Assembly: GCA_016288055.1 (NCBI GenBank)
Contig: JAEEXZ010000020.1
Span: 1 to 34,758 of the forward strand
Source: Bacteroidales bacterium
GTDB taxonomy: Bacteria; Bacteroidota; Bacteroidia; Bacteroidales; UBA932
Direction of reading: 5' to 3'
Length of the DNA stretch: 34,758 bases
In this document: in pieces, positions 26,524 through 34,758 of the stretch
How positions within the stretch are numbered: position 1 is the stretch's first letter
Layout: the number at the start of each line of letters is the position of its first letter
Notes under the pieces: generated by a model
The model's database searches: none
What the model was told of the DNA's origin: nothing
The model's input: the letters and a program-made list of their open reading frames with translations, nothing else
Program-made: the position numbers and the translations under genes

Positions 26524-28719
26524 ATGAAACGCTTCGTCTGTACTTTTATACTGGGCATGGCGCTTGCCGCCATGCTCCAGGCTCAAGAGTATCCTTTCCG
26601 GGACACGTCTCTCCCGGAGGAGCAGCGGCTGGATAACGCCGTCTCCCTGATGACGGCGGAGGAGAAAATCGGCACGCTCGTGGGTATGGGGGTGCCGCGG
26701 CTCGGTATCGGCAATCCCGGCGCGACGGAGGCCATCCATGGCATCGTGCGCGGGGGAGACGCAGACCTTCCCAGCCTGGGCAACGCCGGCCAGTTCGGCG
26801 GCGGCTGGCCCGGGTGGACACCTCCTAAATATACAAACAGCACCGCGTTCCCGCAGGCCTACGGCATCGGCGAGACCTGGGACCGCGAAATGGCTTTCCT
26901 CGTGGGTGACGTCATGTCCTATGAGGCCCGCTTCTATTCCAAGGACAATCCCCATAAGGCCCTCATCCTCTGGGCTCCGAACGCCGATCTGGCCCGCGAC
27001 CCCCGCTGGGGCCGTACGGAGGAGAGCTTCGGCGAGGATCCTTACCTTGTGGGTGAACTTGTCGCCGCCGAGGTGAAGGGAATCCAGGGAGACAACCCCC
27101 GCTACTGGCGCGGTGCCGCCCTCATGAAGCATTTCCTTGCGAACAGCAACGAGGACAGCCGCTACAGGACGGACTCCCGCTTTGACGAGAAACTCTTCCG
27201 CGAATACTACAGCTACGGCTTCTGGAAAGGAGCCAAGGCCGGAGCCATGTCCCTGATGACGGCCTACAACGCCTATAATGGCATTCCGTGCATCGCCAAT
27301 CCCTTCATCAAGGATATCCTCATCGATGAATGGGGAATGAAGGGAACCATCGTGGACGACGCCGGTGCCCTCCGCTTCCTGTTCCAGCCGGATATGCACC
27401 ACTATGCCAAAGACGTGAATGAAGCCATCCAGATGGCGCTTGACGCCGGTCTTTCCCGCTTCATCGACTCCCGCTTCGACCAGGTGAAAGCCGCCTGGGA
27501 GGCCGGATTCATCTCCGAGGAGGTCCTGAACGAGCGCACGAAGGCCAATCTGCGCACCATGCTGCGCCTGGGCCTGATGGACGCCGAGTGCCCCTACGAC
27601 GCGCAGTCCTTCGGCTCCGACGAAGACCTTCCCTGGGAGCGTCAGGAATACAAGGACAAGGCTCTTCTGGTAACCCGGAAATCTGTCGTGCTCCTGAAGA
27701 ACGAGAAGAACATCCTTCCCATAGATATTAATAAGGTAAAGAAGATCGCCGTTTTCGGCAACCGCGCGGAGAAAGTCCTGAAGGACTGGTACGGCGCCAA
27801 GCCCGCCTACCGCGTGAGTCCTCTCGATGGCATCCGCGCAAAGGTCGAGGGAACCGACGTGGAAGTGAAGTTCCAGCGCTGGGACTCCGACGGCAGTGCG
27901 CAGGAGCTGGCCAAGTGGGCCGATGTGTGCATCGTCTGCGTGGGAAACCACCCGGGCACCAGCCCCGACTGGGACGACCAGAGCGTCCAGAGCCCCTGGG
28001 GCTACGGCACCGTGGCCGGTGACGGCCGTGAATCCCTGGACCGCCGCAGTCTGCAGCTGGAGACCGAAGACCTTATCAAGGTAGTCTGGCAGGCCAACCA
28101 CAACACGGTGGTCACGCTCATCTCCAGTTTCCCCTTCGCCATCAACTGGACCGCGGGTCATGTCCCCGGCATCGTGCACCTTTCACAGTGCAGCCAGGAG
28201 CTGGGTAATGCCCTGGCCGATGTCCTCTTCGGTGACTACAACCCCGCCGGCCGCCTGTGCCAGACCTGGGTGAAAGACATCCTGGACCTTCCCAACATGC
28301 TGGATTACGACATCCGCAACGGCCGCACCTATATGTACGCCAAGGCCAAGCCGCTGTTCCCGTTCGGCCATGGTCTGAGTTACACTACTTTCAAGTATTC
28401 TAAGATGAAGGTGAAGAAGGAATCCGACAAGGTCCTTGTGTCCTTCAATCTCAAGAATACCGGCAAGAGAGACGGAGAGGAAGTGGTCCAGCTTTATGCC
28501 CGTTTCAAGGGTGACGATGCCTCCCGGCGTCTGCGCGGCTTCGAGCGCGTGGCCGTGAAGGCAGGGGAGACCGTCCGCGTGGAGATGGAAGTTCCTCTCG
28601 AGGACCTTAGGCTCTGGGATGCCGAAAACCACGAGTGGGCCCTTCCCGAGGGCCGTACCAGGCTCATGCTGGGCGCTTCGTCGGCCGATATTCGCCTGAA
28701 AAAGAAAGTTCGTCTTTAA
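26524..28719 (+). CDS. Glycoside hydrolase family 3 (beta-glucosidase or beta-xylosidase)
   Basis: A secreted or periplasmic 731-aa exo-glycosidase. After the signal peptide (ending near MLQAQ) come a (beta/alpha)8 domain (about 25-365) with APNADLARDPRWGRTEESFGEDP and KHF at 202-204, the nucleophile region IVDDAGAL with D279 as the expected catalytic Asp, an alpha/beta sandwich domain (about 375-600), and a C-terminal fibronectin III-like domain (about 640-720) including LFPFGHGLSYTTF. The usual SDW at the nucleophile is DDA here, which occurs among xylosidase-like branches and may point away from a plain glucosidase. It would release terminal sugars from oligosaccharides imported by SusCD. 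Confidence 0.92.
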   Translation: MKRFVCTFILGMALAAMLQAQEYPFRDTSLPEEQRLDNAVSLMTAEEKIGTLVGMGVPRLGIGNPGATEAIHGIVRGGDADLPSLGNAGQFGGGWPGWTPPKYTNSTAFPQAYGIGETWDREMAFLVGDVMSYEARFYSKDNPHKALILWAPNADLARDPRWGRTEESFGEDPYLVGELVAAEVKGIQGDNPRYWRGAALMKHFLANSNEDSRYRTDSRFDEKLFREYYSYGFWKGAKAGAMSLMTAYNAYNGIPCIANPFIKDILIDEWGMKGTIVDDAGALRFLFQPDMHHYAKDVNEAIQMALDAGLSRFIDSRFDQVKAAWEAGFISEEVLNERTKANLRTMLRLGLMDAECPYDAQSFGSDEDLPWERQEYKDKALLVTRKSVVLLKNEKNILPIDINKVKKIAVFGNRAEKVLKDWYGAKPAYRVSPLDGIRAKVEGTDVEVKFQRWDSDGSAQELAKWADVCIVCVGNHPGTSPDWDDQSVQSPWGYGTVAGDGRESLDRRSLQLETEDLIKVVWQANHNTVVTLISSFPFAINWTAGHVPGIVHLSQCSQELGNALADVLFGDYNPAGRLCQTWVKDILDLPNMLDYDIRNGRTYMYAKAKPLFPFGHGLSYTTFKYSKMKVKKESDKVLVSFNLKNTGKRDGEEVVQLYARFKGDDASRRLRGFERVAVKAGETVRVEMEVPLEDLRLWDAENHEWALPEGRTRLMLGASSADIRLKKKVRL

Positions 28720-28748
28720 AACACATAATTAATTCTAACCCAATTGAA

Positions 28749-30629
28749 ATGAAGCTTTTCCGTCAACTGTTGTTGGCTGCGGCGCTTGGCTGCATTGCCA
28801 TTCCCGGTTTTGCCGGACACAAGAATTTTAAAGTTTCCGTTTATGTACGGGCCTACGAAGTGGAGAAGATGAAGGACACCCAGTGGCTCGAATCTACCTG
28901 GAAGACCATTTCCAGCCAGCTGGATGTGGACAAGATTTATCTGGAGACGCACCGCGACCTCCTTATCGTGGACCATGCCACCCTGGAAAAGGCCAAGAAG
29001 TTCTTTGAGAAACAGGGAATTGAAGTGGCCGGCGGTATCACTTATACCATCAGCGAACCCAACGACTTTGAAACTTTCTCCTACTCGGATCCCGCAGACC
29101 GTGCCAAGGTGCAGGAAATCGCCGAGCACACCGCCCGTCATTTTGACGAATTCCTCCTGGACGATTTCTTCTTCACCAGCAGCAAGAAGGACGTGGAAAT
29201 CGCCGCCAAGGGCGACAAGAGCTGGACGGAGTACCGCCTGGAACTCATGAACGAGGCCGGCCGCAACCTTGTCGTGGGCCCCGCCAAGAAAGTGAATCCC
29301 AAGGTGAAGGTCATCATCAAATACCCCAACTGGTACGATCATTTCCAGGGCCTCGGCTTCAACCTCGAATGGGGACCGAAGATCTTTGACGGCGTATGGA
29401 CCGGCACTGAAACCCGCGATCCGGCTGGCGCACAGCATCTGCAGAACTATCTCAGTTACAATGTGATGCGCTACTATGAGAACATCTCCGACGGCCGTAA
29501 CGGCGGCGGTTGGGTGGACTCCGGCGGCATCTTCATGAGCATGGACCGCTACGCGGAGCAGCTCTTCCTTACGGCTATCGCCAAGGGCCGCGACGTCATG
29601 CTCTTCGACTACAGCCAGCTCCTGAGCGTCCGTCTGAATCCCCGTTTCCGCGCCCCCTGGCAGGACGGAGAGGTGAGCTGGAAGTATGACGAGATGACGG
29701 CCTCCTTCAAGAAGGGCAAGGAGACGGTGGAGCCCTCCACCATGGCCCGCATCGCCGACGTAGTCCTGCGTAAGGCCGATGCCCTCGTCGGCAAGCTGGG
29801 AAATCCTGTCGGCATCCATTCCTATAAGGTTTTCCACGCCTCCGGCGAGGAGTTCCTCCAGAACTATCTGGGTATGATCGGCCTTCCCATGGACATGTAT
29901 CCTTCTTTCCCCGAAGGCCGCAAAGCCGTGCTTCTTACCAAGCAGGCCGCTACGGATCCGGACCTCACCGCGAAGATTCACAAGCAGCTGCAGGGCGGGG
30001 GAGACGTGTTCATCACCACGGGTCTGCTGCAGGCCGTTCCGGAGAAGATCGCTCCCATCTGCGAGCTTCGCTGCGAAGGCTACAAGGCGCTCGTGAATGA
30101 TTTCGGCCGATTCGGTCAGTCGGAGCGCGACATCCTCATCCCTCAGGTGCATTACCTTACCAATGACAGCTGGGAGGTGGTGAGTGCCGGCCGTCCGCTT
30201 ACCGGCGGCGTCTCCGGCTATCCCATCCTGCACCGCGCCCTCTATTCCCAGGGTACGCTGTATGTGGTCACCATTCCCGACGACTTCGGCCAGCTCTACG
30301 ACTATCCCGCCGGCGTTCTCAACGAGATCCGCCGCGCCATGAGCAAGGATCTGGACCTCTATCTGGAGGGCCCTTCCAAGGTGGGCCTGTTCCTGTACGA
30401 CAACAAGACTGTCATCGTGGAGAACTTCAACGATACTCCCGTTGAGGTTAAACTCTGCGGAGATCCTGCCCTGAAGTCCTTTACGGACCTCGAGAACGGG
30501 GAAGTGGTTCCCGCCGCGGTGCCGCAGGCCTCCGGTCAGGGCTTCTTCTTCATGATGCGTGGGAAACCGCAGGCGAAGGCCGCCTTTACGCTGCCGCCCC
30601 ATACGTACCGCGCATTCCGTTATGAATGA
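28749..30629 (+). CDS. Unassigned secreted TIM-barrel-like protein in the PUL
   Basis: I do not recognise the family. The ATG at 28749 gives a signal peptide (MKLFRQLLLAAALGCIAIPGFA) and a 626-aa product; an upstream in-frame extension into the GH3 gene is not real. Residues about 25-370 alternate strands and helices like a (beta/alpha)8 barrel: VSVYVRAYEVEKM, VDKIYLETHRD, DEFLLDDFFF with D138 and D139, VKVIIKYPNW and FDGVWTGTETRD with E221. Residues about 390-500 (KAVLLTKQAATDP, GGGDVFITTGLL) recall the GATase-like trimerization domain of GH42-type enzymes, and the end is beta-rich. The acidic residues at strand ends suggest a glycosidase. Context between GH3 and susC supports glycan processing; activity is unproven. 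Confidence 0.65.
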   Translation: MKLFRQLLLAAALGCIAIPGFAGHKNFKVSVYVRAYEVEKMKDTQWLESTWKTISSQLDVDKIYLETHRDLLIVDHATLEKAKKFFEKQGIEVAGGITYTISEPNDFETFSYSDPADRAKVQEIAEHTARHFDEFLLDDFFFTSSKKDVEIAAKGDKSWTEYRLELMNEAGRNLVVGPAKKVNPKVKVIIKYPNWYDHFQGLGFNLEWGPKIFDGVWTGTETRDPAGAQHLQNYLSYNVMRYYENISDGRNGGGWVDSGGIFMSMDRYAEQLFLTAIAKGRDVMLFDYSQLLSVRLNPRFRAPWQDGEVSWKYDEMTASFKKGKETVEPSTMARIADVVLRKADALVGKLGNPVGIHSYKVFHASGEEFLQNYLGMIGLPMDMYPSFPEGRKAVLLTKQAATDPDLTAKIHKQLQGGGDVFITTGLLQAVPEKIAPICELRCEGYKALVNDFGRFGQSERDILIPQVHYLTNDSWEVVSAGRPLTGGVSGYPILHRALYSQGTLYVVTIPDDFGQLYDYPAGVLNEIRRAMSKDLDLYLEGPSKVGLFLYDNKTVIVENFNDTPVEVKLCGDPALKSFTDLENGEVVPAAVPQASGQGFFFMMRGKPQAKAAFTLPPHTYRAFRYE

Positions 30630-30665
30630 ACATACTAACCAATTATCCACTTATAATAACTACTT

Positions 30666-33600
30666 ATGAGAACCAATCTTTTCTTCAAGCGGCTTGTGAC
30701 GCTGGGCCTCGGGCTTGTCCTGGGTCTGTCGCTGCTCTCCGCTCAGACCAAGGTCGTCAAGGGCGTCGTCCTTGACGAGAATTCGCAAGGCGTCATCGGC
30801 GCCGGTGTCGTCATTAAGGGTACTACCAACGGTATTGCCACTGACATAGACGGCCGTTTCGAACTCCCCTGCTCTCCGAAGGATATCCTCGTGATTTCCA
30901 GTGTGGGCTACAAGGGTGTGGAAGTTGCCGTAGGCAACAAGACGGAATTAACCATCCAGCTGGAACTGGACAACCAGGTTCTGGACGATGTCGTGGTGAT
31001 CGCTTACGGTACCACGCGCGCCAAGAACTTCACCGGATCGGTGGATGTAATGAAGACCGGCGGGGACGCCCCTGTGGCCAACCTGGGTCTGAACAATGTG
31101 GCCGATATGATGCGCGGACGCATGTCCGGCGTGATCATGGGCGCGGAGTCTGCCACCGTGGGCGGCAACGCTTCCATCCGCGTGCGCGGCCGCCGTTCCA
31201 TCGGCTCTGAAAGCCATGCTCCGCTGCTGGTGGTGAACGGTGTCATCTATACCGGTAACCTGGAAGACCTGGACCAGAACTCCATCGAGTCCATCAGCGT
31301 CCTGAAGGACGCCACCTCCCTGGCCGCATATGGTTCCAAGTCTGCCAACGGCGTTATCATGATTACCCTCAAGAAGGGTGAAGAAGGGAAGCCCGTGATC
31401 AACTTCAGCACTTCCCATCAGTTCTCTACCCGTTCTTATCGGCAGCGTTTCCTCTCTCCGGAGAACTACATCAAGTACGGAAACGCCCGCAAGGGTAGCG
31501 AGGACTACACCAACACCTCCTGGATGTCCTTCCTGGAAAAGGCCAACTACGAGGCCGGCAAGACTACAGACTGGTACGACCTGAGCACCCGCGTAGGTTA
31601 CACCCAGAACTACAACCTGAGCTTCAGCGGCCGTACCGCCAACTCCAACTACTACATGGCGATGGGCCGTTCGGACCAGAAGGGTATGACTGTGGGTAAC
31701 GCCTTTACCCGCAACAACCTGTCCATGAACGTGAGCACGAAGGTGACCAAGAGTATCGAGATTGGCGCCAACATGGCTTTCACCAACTCCTTCGATGATT
31801 CCGTGGCCGCCTCCCTGTCCTACAAGAACTCCCCGTACATGGAGCCGTATCTGCCGGACGGCAAGACCCTCCGCTACTACGTGGAAGGTGTGAACTCCAC
31901 TTCCGTGAACCCGCTGTGGACCGTGGGCCGCGACAAAGACAACCGTCGCTTCAATCTGGTTTTGGGCGGTTTCCTGAGCGTCAACATCCCCTGGGTGAAG
32001 GGCCTGAACTTCAGGCTGAATGCCTCTTACACGAAAATGGAGAATAAGCAAAAGAGCTTTACGCATGAGAACAATGCGCCTGTGCTGCTTTCCAATGACT
32101 TGGAGGGTGTTGGCCAGGGCCCCGATTATTATAACTTCTCCTCTGCCTCGGGCTCTATCCTCAATACCTTCAACGAAAACTGGGTGATGGATGCCATCCT
32201 TACCTATACCCGCAGTTTCGGAGACCACTACGTGAACTCTACCCTTGTGTACACGCGCGACTATAACGAAACCACCACCGAGGGTATGCGTGGTACCGGC
32301 TTTAACGCTGCAGGAACCACCCTGCTGGGCTGGTATAAACTGGGTGACGCAGATACCAAGGTTGTGGACAATCCCACTTATTCGCTGAAGACGGATGTTG
32401 GTTATCTCGCACGTGTTATCTATTCCTACAAGGACACCTACCATTTCAATGCTTCCATACGTCAGGACGGAGGCTCCGTTTTCGGTGCGGATCGCAAATG
32501 GGGTACCTTCCCCGCTGTCGGTGGTGCCTGGACGGTGACCAATGAAGAGTTTATGAAGGGTATTTCCTGGCTGAACTTCTTGAAGGTGAAACTCTCCTGG
32601 GGCTCCAATGGCGCACAGACCATTCCTCCTTACGGAACCCTGACCCTTATTGACGTGGCCAAGGGTGGCCAGATTCCCAACTATTATGGCGGAACTACCC
32701 ACTGGGGCCAGAAAGTGTCGGAGCTGGGTAACCCTAAGCTGGGCTGGCAGAGAACCTACTCCTGGAACGGCGGTTTCGAGGCCGACTTCCTGAAGGGCCG
32801 CATCCACGCGGATGTGAATATGTATGCTTCCCAGACGAAGGATCAGATCTTCAATAGGAACACCGCCGTGATGGGTGCCGGTATCACCAGCCAGAAGGCG
32901 ACAATGGGCCGCGTGGACAACAAGGGTATTGAAATCAACCTTAATACCGTTCCCGTGAAGACCATGGGCCTCACCTGGAACTCGGACCTGGTGTTCACCC
33001 TGAACCGGAACAAGATTGTGGAGCTCTATGGTGACGGACAGGACGATATCGCCAACAACCTGTTTATCGGCCATCCTATCAATACCATCTTCGGTTACCG
33101 TACGGAAGGCATCTTCCAGGAGGGTGAGTATGCCGGTCAGCCTATTTTCTATACCAAGGACGGCGAGCAGACGGTGAATCCTGCTCCGGAAGACCGCGTC
33201 ATCCTGGGCTACGGCGACGAAAACTTCCGTCTCTCGTGGGCCAACACAGTTCGCTGGGGCAACTGGCAGTTCTACATGCTCATTCAGGGTATCTTCGGTG
33301 GCGGCGGATATGGCCTCGCCAACAACACCTTCGCTTACAGCACGTACGACACCACTGCAGCCTGCACGGCTTTCGATATCCCGTTCTGGACCAGACAGGA
33401 ACCCAACAATACCTATCCGAAGCCTAACTACAGCGACGGTAAGTATCAGGTTTACAATTCCTTCGGCCATGTCCGTCTGCAGGACCTCTCCGTTTCCTAC
33501 AACCTGGGAAGCCTGGCCAAGAAGGTGGGCCTGAAGGGCGCCCGCGCTACGCTGAGTGGCCGTAACCTCTTCTACATCGCTCCTTTCTGGAAGATGAGTG

Positions 33601-33674
33601 ACCCTGAAAACCGCAGCGGTTATGGTATCGGTATTCCGCGTGCCGTCACCCTGGGCATTAACGTGACCCTCTAA
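30666..33674 (+). CDS. SusC/RagA TonB-linked outer-membrane transporter
   Basis: A 1,002-aa TonB-dependent channel that imports oligosaccharides with its SusD lid. After the signal peptide (ending LLSAQ) a carboxypeptidase-regulatory-like domain (about 24-110) carries VVKGVVLDENSQGVIGAGV and TDIDGRFEL. The plug follows with DDVVVIAYGTTRAKNFTGSV, a RagA-type motif, and GRRSIG..SHAPLLVVNGV. The remaining residues are a 22-strand barrel rich in aromatic strands and end VTLGINVTL. The gene is 36 nt after the unassigned barrel protein and 13 nt before susD, which is standard PUL spacing. Confidence 0.97.
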   Translation: MRTNLFFKRLVTLGLGLVLGLSLLSAQTKVVKGVVLDENSQGVIGAGVVIKGTTNGIATDIDGRFELPCSPKDILVISSVGYKGVEVAVGNKTELTIQLELDNQVLDDVVVIAYGTTRAKNFTGSVDVMKTGGDAPVANLGLNNVADMMRGRMSGVIMGAESATVGGNASIRVRGRRSIGSESHAPLLVVNGVIYTGNLEDLDQNSIESISVLKDATSLAAYGSKSANGVIMITLKKGEEGKPVINFSTSHQFSTRSYRQRFLSPENYIKYGNARKGSEDYTNTSWMSFLEKANYEAGKTTDWYDLSTRVGYTQNYNLSFSGRTANSNYYMAMGRSDQKGMTVGNAFTRNNLSMNVSTKVTKSIEIGANMAFTNSFDDSVAASLSYKNSPYMEPYLPDGKTLRYYVEGVNSTSVNPLWTVGRDKDNRRFNLVLGGFLSVNIPWVKGLNFRLNASYTKMENKQKSFTHENNAPVLLSNDLEGVGQGPDYYNFSSASGSILNTFNENWVMDAILTYTRSFGDHYVNSTLVYTRDYNETTTEGMRGTGFNAAGTTLLGWYKLGDADTKVVDNPTYSLKTDVGYLARVIYSYKDTYHFNASIRQDGGSVFGADRKWGTFPAVGGAWTVTNEEFMKGISWLNFLKVKLSWGSNGAQTIPPYGTLTLIDVAKGGQIPNYYGGTTHWGQKVSELGNPKLGWQRTYSWNGGFEADFLKGRIHADVNMYASQTKDQIFNRNTAVMGAGITSQKATMGRVDNKGIEINLNTVPVKTMGLTWNSDLVFTLNRNKIVELYGDGQDDIANNLFIGHPINTIFGYRTEGIFQEGEYAGQPIFYTKDGEQTVNPAPEDRVILGYGDENFRLSWANTVRWGNWQFYMLIQGIFGGGGYGLANNTFAYSTYDTTAACTAFDIPFWTRQEPNNTYPKPNYSDGKYQVYNSFGHVRLQDLSVSYNLGSLAKKVGLKGARATLSGRNLFYIAPFWKMSDPENRSGYGIGIPRAVTLGINVTL

Positions 33675-33687
33675 TATTGATGAGATT

Positions 33688-34758
33688 ATGAAAGCAATTA
33701 AATATATTTTCGGCGCAGTACTGGCATGCATGGCGGTATCCTCCTGTATGTCCGACAATGAGTTCCTTCAGGAGAACCCGAAGGACAAGATGACGATTGC
33801 CAACGCCTTCAATACCTCCGACCAGGTGTTGAATACCCTGCTCACCGGTTACTGGCAGTTTGAAGAGCTCTATTTCCCGGGTGCCATGGGTCAGGGCTTG
33901 TGCTACAACACCTTCACCGGTACCGACATGGTGGATAACAAATACCAGCTGGGTGCAGCGCAGCACATGAGCAACTTCACCGCTGCCTGGTCTGCCACGC
34001 TGGCTCTCCCGAAGGACATTTGGGATAAGTTCTACAGAGTGATCTCCTATGCCAACCTGGCCATGGGCAAGATGGACGGCGTAGAATGGCCCTCCGAAGA
34101 GGATAAGGACCGTGTAAAGGGCGAAGCCCTGTTCCTGCGCGGTCTTTCCTACCTGCGTCTGGGCGAACTCTATGGTGGCGTTCCGCTGGTGCTCGAGTAT
34201 TCCGAGGCCCCGAACGACGCTTATGAGCGTGCCTCCCGCGTGGATACCTATACCGCCGCTATCACCGACCTGCAGGCCGCTTACGGCCTGCTGCCCTGGG
34301 ACGTGCAGCCGGACTACGGCCGTGCCGGTAAGGGCGCAGCCGGGATGTACCTGGCCGAGGCCCTCCTGGCCCGCGGCGTCGAAGACGGAGACAAGAAGGC
34401 CGATTTTGACCTGTCCGCTACCTATGCCCAGGAGGTGATCGATCACCATCCGCTCATGACCAGCCGCTTCGGCGTGCGTAATATCGGCGCCACCGGTTCT
34501 CAGAATGGTATTCCCAACGAAGATCCCGACGGTAACGTGATTACCGATCTGTTCGTGGCCCAGAACATCATTTCCCCGGCCAACACCGAGGCTATCTGGG
34601 TCATGGTTTCCGCTCCGGACTATGCCACCTTCACGGCTAACGGCGGTTCCTTCTTCACTCCCACCCCTGGCGGTCGCCGCTGCAATACGCTTGGCCTTAC
34701 TCCCGCTCTGCAGGACTACGAGTGGGCCAATGGATTAAAGGAAGCCGGTGCGGCCGAC
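33688..34758 (+). CDS. SusD/RagB glycan-binding lipoprotein (3' end outside window)
   Basis: The frame is open from the ATG at 33688 to the last base (357 codons) with no stop, so the gene is cut by the window edge. The lipoprotein signal has its Cys at residue 20 (AVSSC). It continues with NPKDKMTIANAF, a TPR-like helical part including VKGEALFLRGLSYLRLGELYGGVPLV, which is the classic SusD signature, and ERASRVDTYTAAITDLQAAY. SusD proteins form the outer lid over SusC and bind the glycan. About a third of the usual length is missing. Confidence 0.95.
   Translation, partial: MKAIKYIFGAVLACMAVSSCMSDNEFLQENPKDKMTIANAFNTSDQVLNTLLTGYWQFEELYFPGAMGQGLCYNTFTGTDMVDNKYQLGAAQHMSNFTAAWSATLALPKDIWDKFYRVISYANLAMGKMDGVEWPSEEDKDRVKGEALFLRGLSYLRLGELYGGVPLVLEYSEAPNDAYERASRVDTYTAAITDLQAAYGLLPWDVQPDYGRAGKGAAGMYLAEALLARGVEDGDKKADFDLSATYAQEVIDHHPLMTSRFGVRNIGATGSQNGIPNEDPDGNVITDLFVAQNIISPANTEAIWVMVSAPDYATFTANGGSFFTPTPGGRRCNTLGLTPALQDYEWANGLKEAGAAD

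Noticed and set aside
28635..28748. Upstream extension of the unassigned PUL protein
   Set aside because: It overlaps the GH3 gene and precedes the signal peptide; the ATG at 28749 is the natural start.

Overview
The window comes from a GC-rich member of the Bacteroidetes, most likely a Bacteroidales gut or rumen type. The evidence is a SusC/SusD pair, a hybrid two-component regulator next to a polysaccharide utilization locus (PUL), LruC, DUF5020, YaiO and DUF4838 families, a long (about 1,100 aa) SecA, and TAnnTTTG-type promoter elements. Species cannot be assigned from sequence alone. No tRNA, rRNA, CRISPR array or insertion sequence was seen.

Region 1 (1-4050): a broken gene made of an OmpA-like fimbrial-cluster fragment joined out of frame to the end of an FISUMP/fimbrillin-like protein, then the housekeeping translocase gene secA with its own promoter. 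Region 2 (4103-15232): eight tightly packed plus-strand genes: two bactofilins, an LruC-domain lipoprotein, a membrane-anchored HEAT-repeat protein, a processive family 2 glycosyltransferase (QRTRW), a TPR protein ending in a YaiO outer-membrane barrel, a DUF4838 glycosidase-like lipoprotein and a DUF1573 lipoprotein. Overlaps tie the central genes together. The set reads as a synthase-dependent exopolysaccharide synthesis and export machine that I cannot match to a named system; it is the strongest candidate here for something undescribed.

Region 3 (15228-18877): a terminator overlapping a promoter, then a nucleobase-uptake operon (UraA-type permease, Tsx-like outer-membrane channel, AzgA-type permease) closed by a perfect 16-bp inverted repeat. 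Region 4 (18954-25251, minus strand): a hybrid two-component regulator followed, 1 nt after its stop, by a DUF1538 membrane protein and two PII-like proteins, all apparently cotranscribed. Region 5 (25329-34758, plus strand): a PUL divergent from that regulator, with a CE1-type esterase, a GH3 enzyme, an unassigned secreted TIM-barrel-like protein, SusC, and a SusD cut off by the window end. Esterase plus GH3 suggests a hemicellulose (perhaps feruloylated xylan) substrate, but this is inference.
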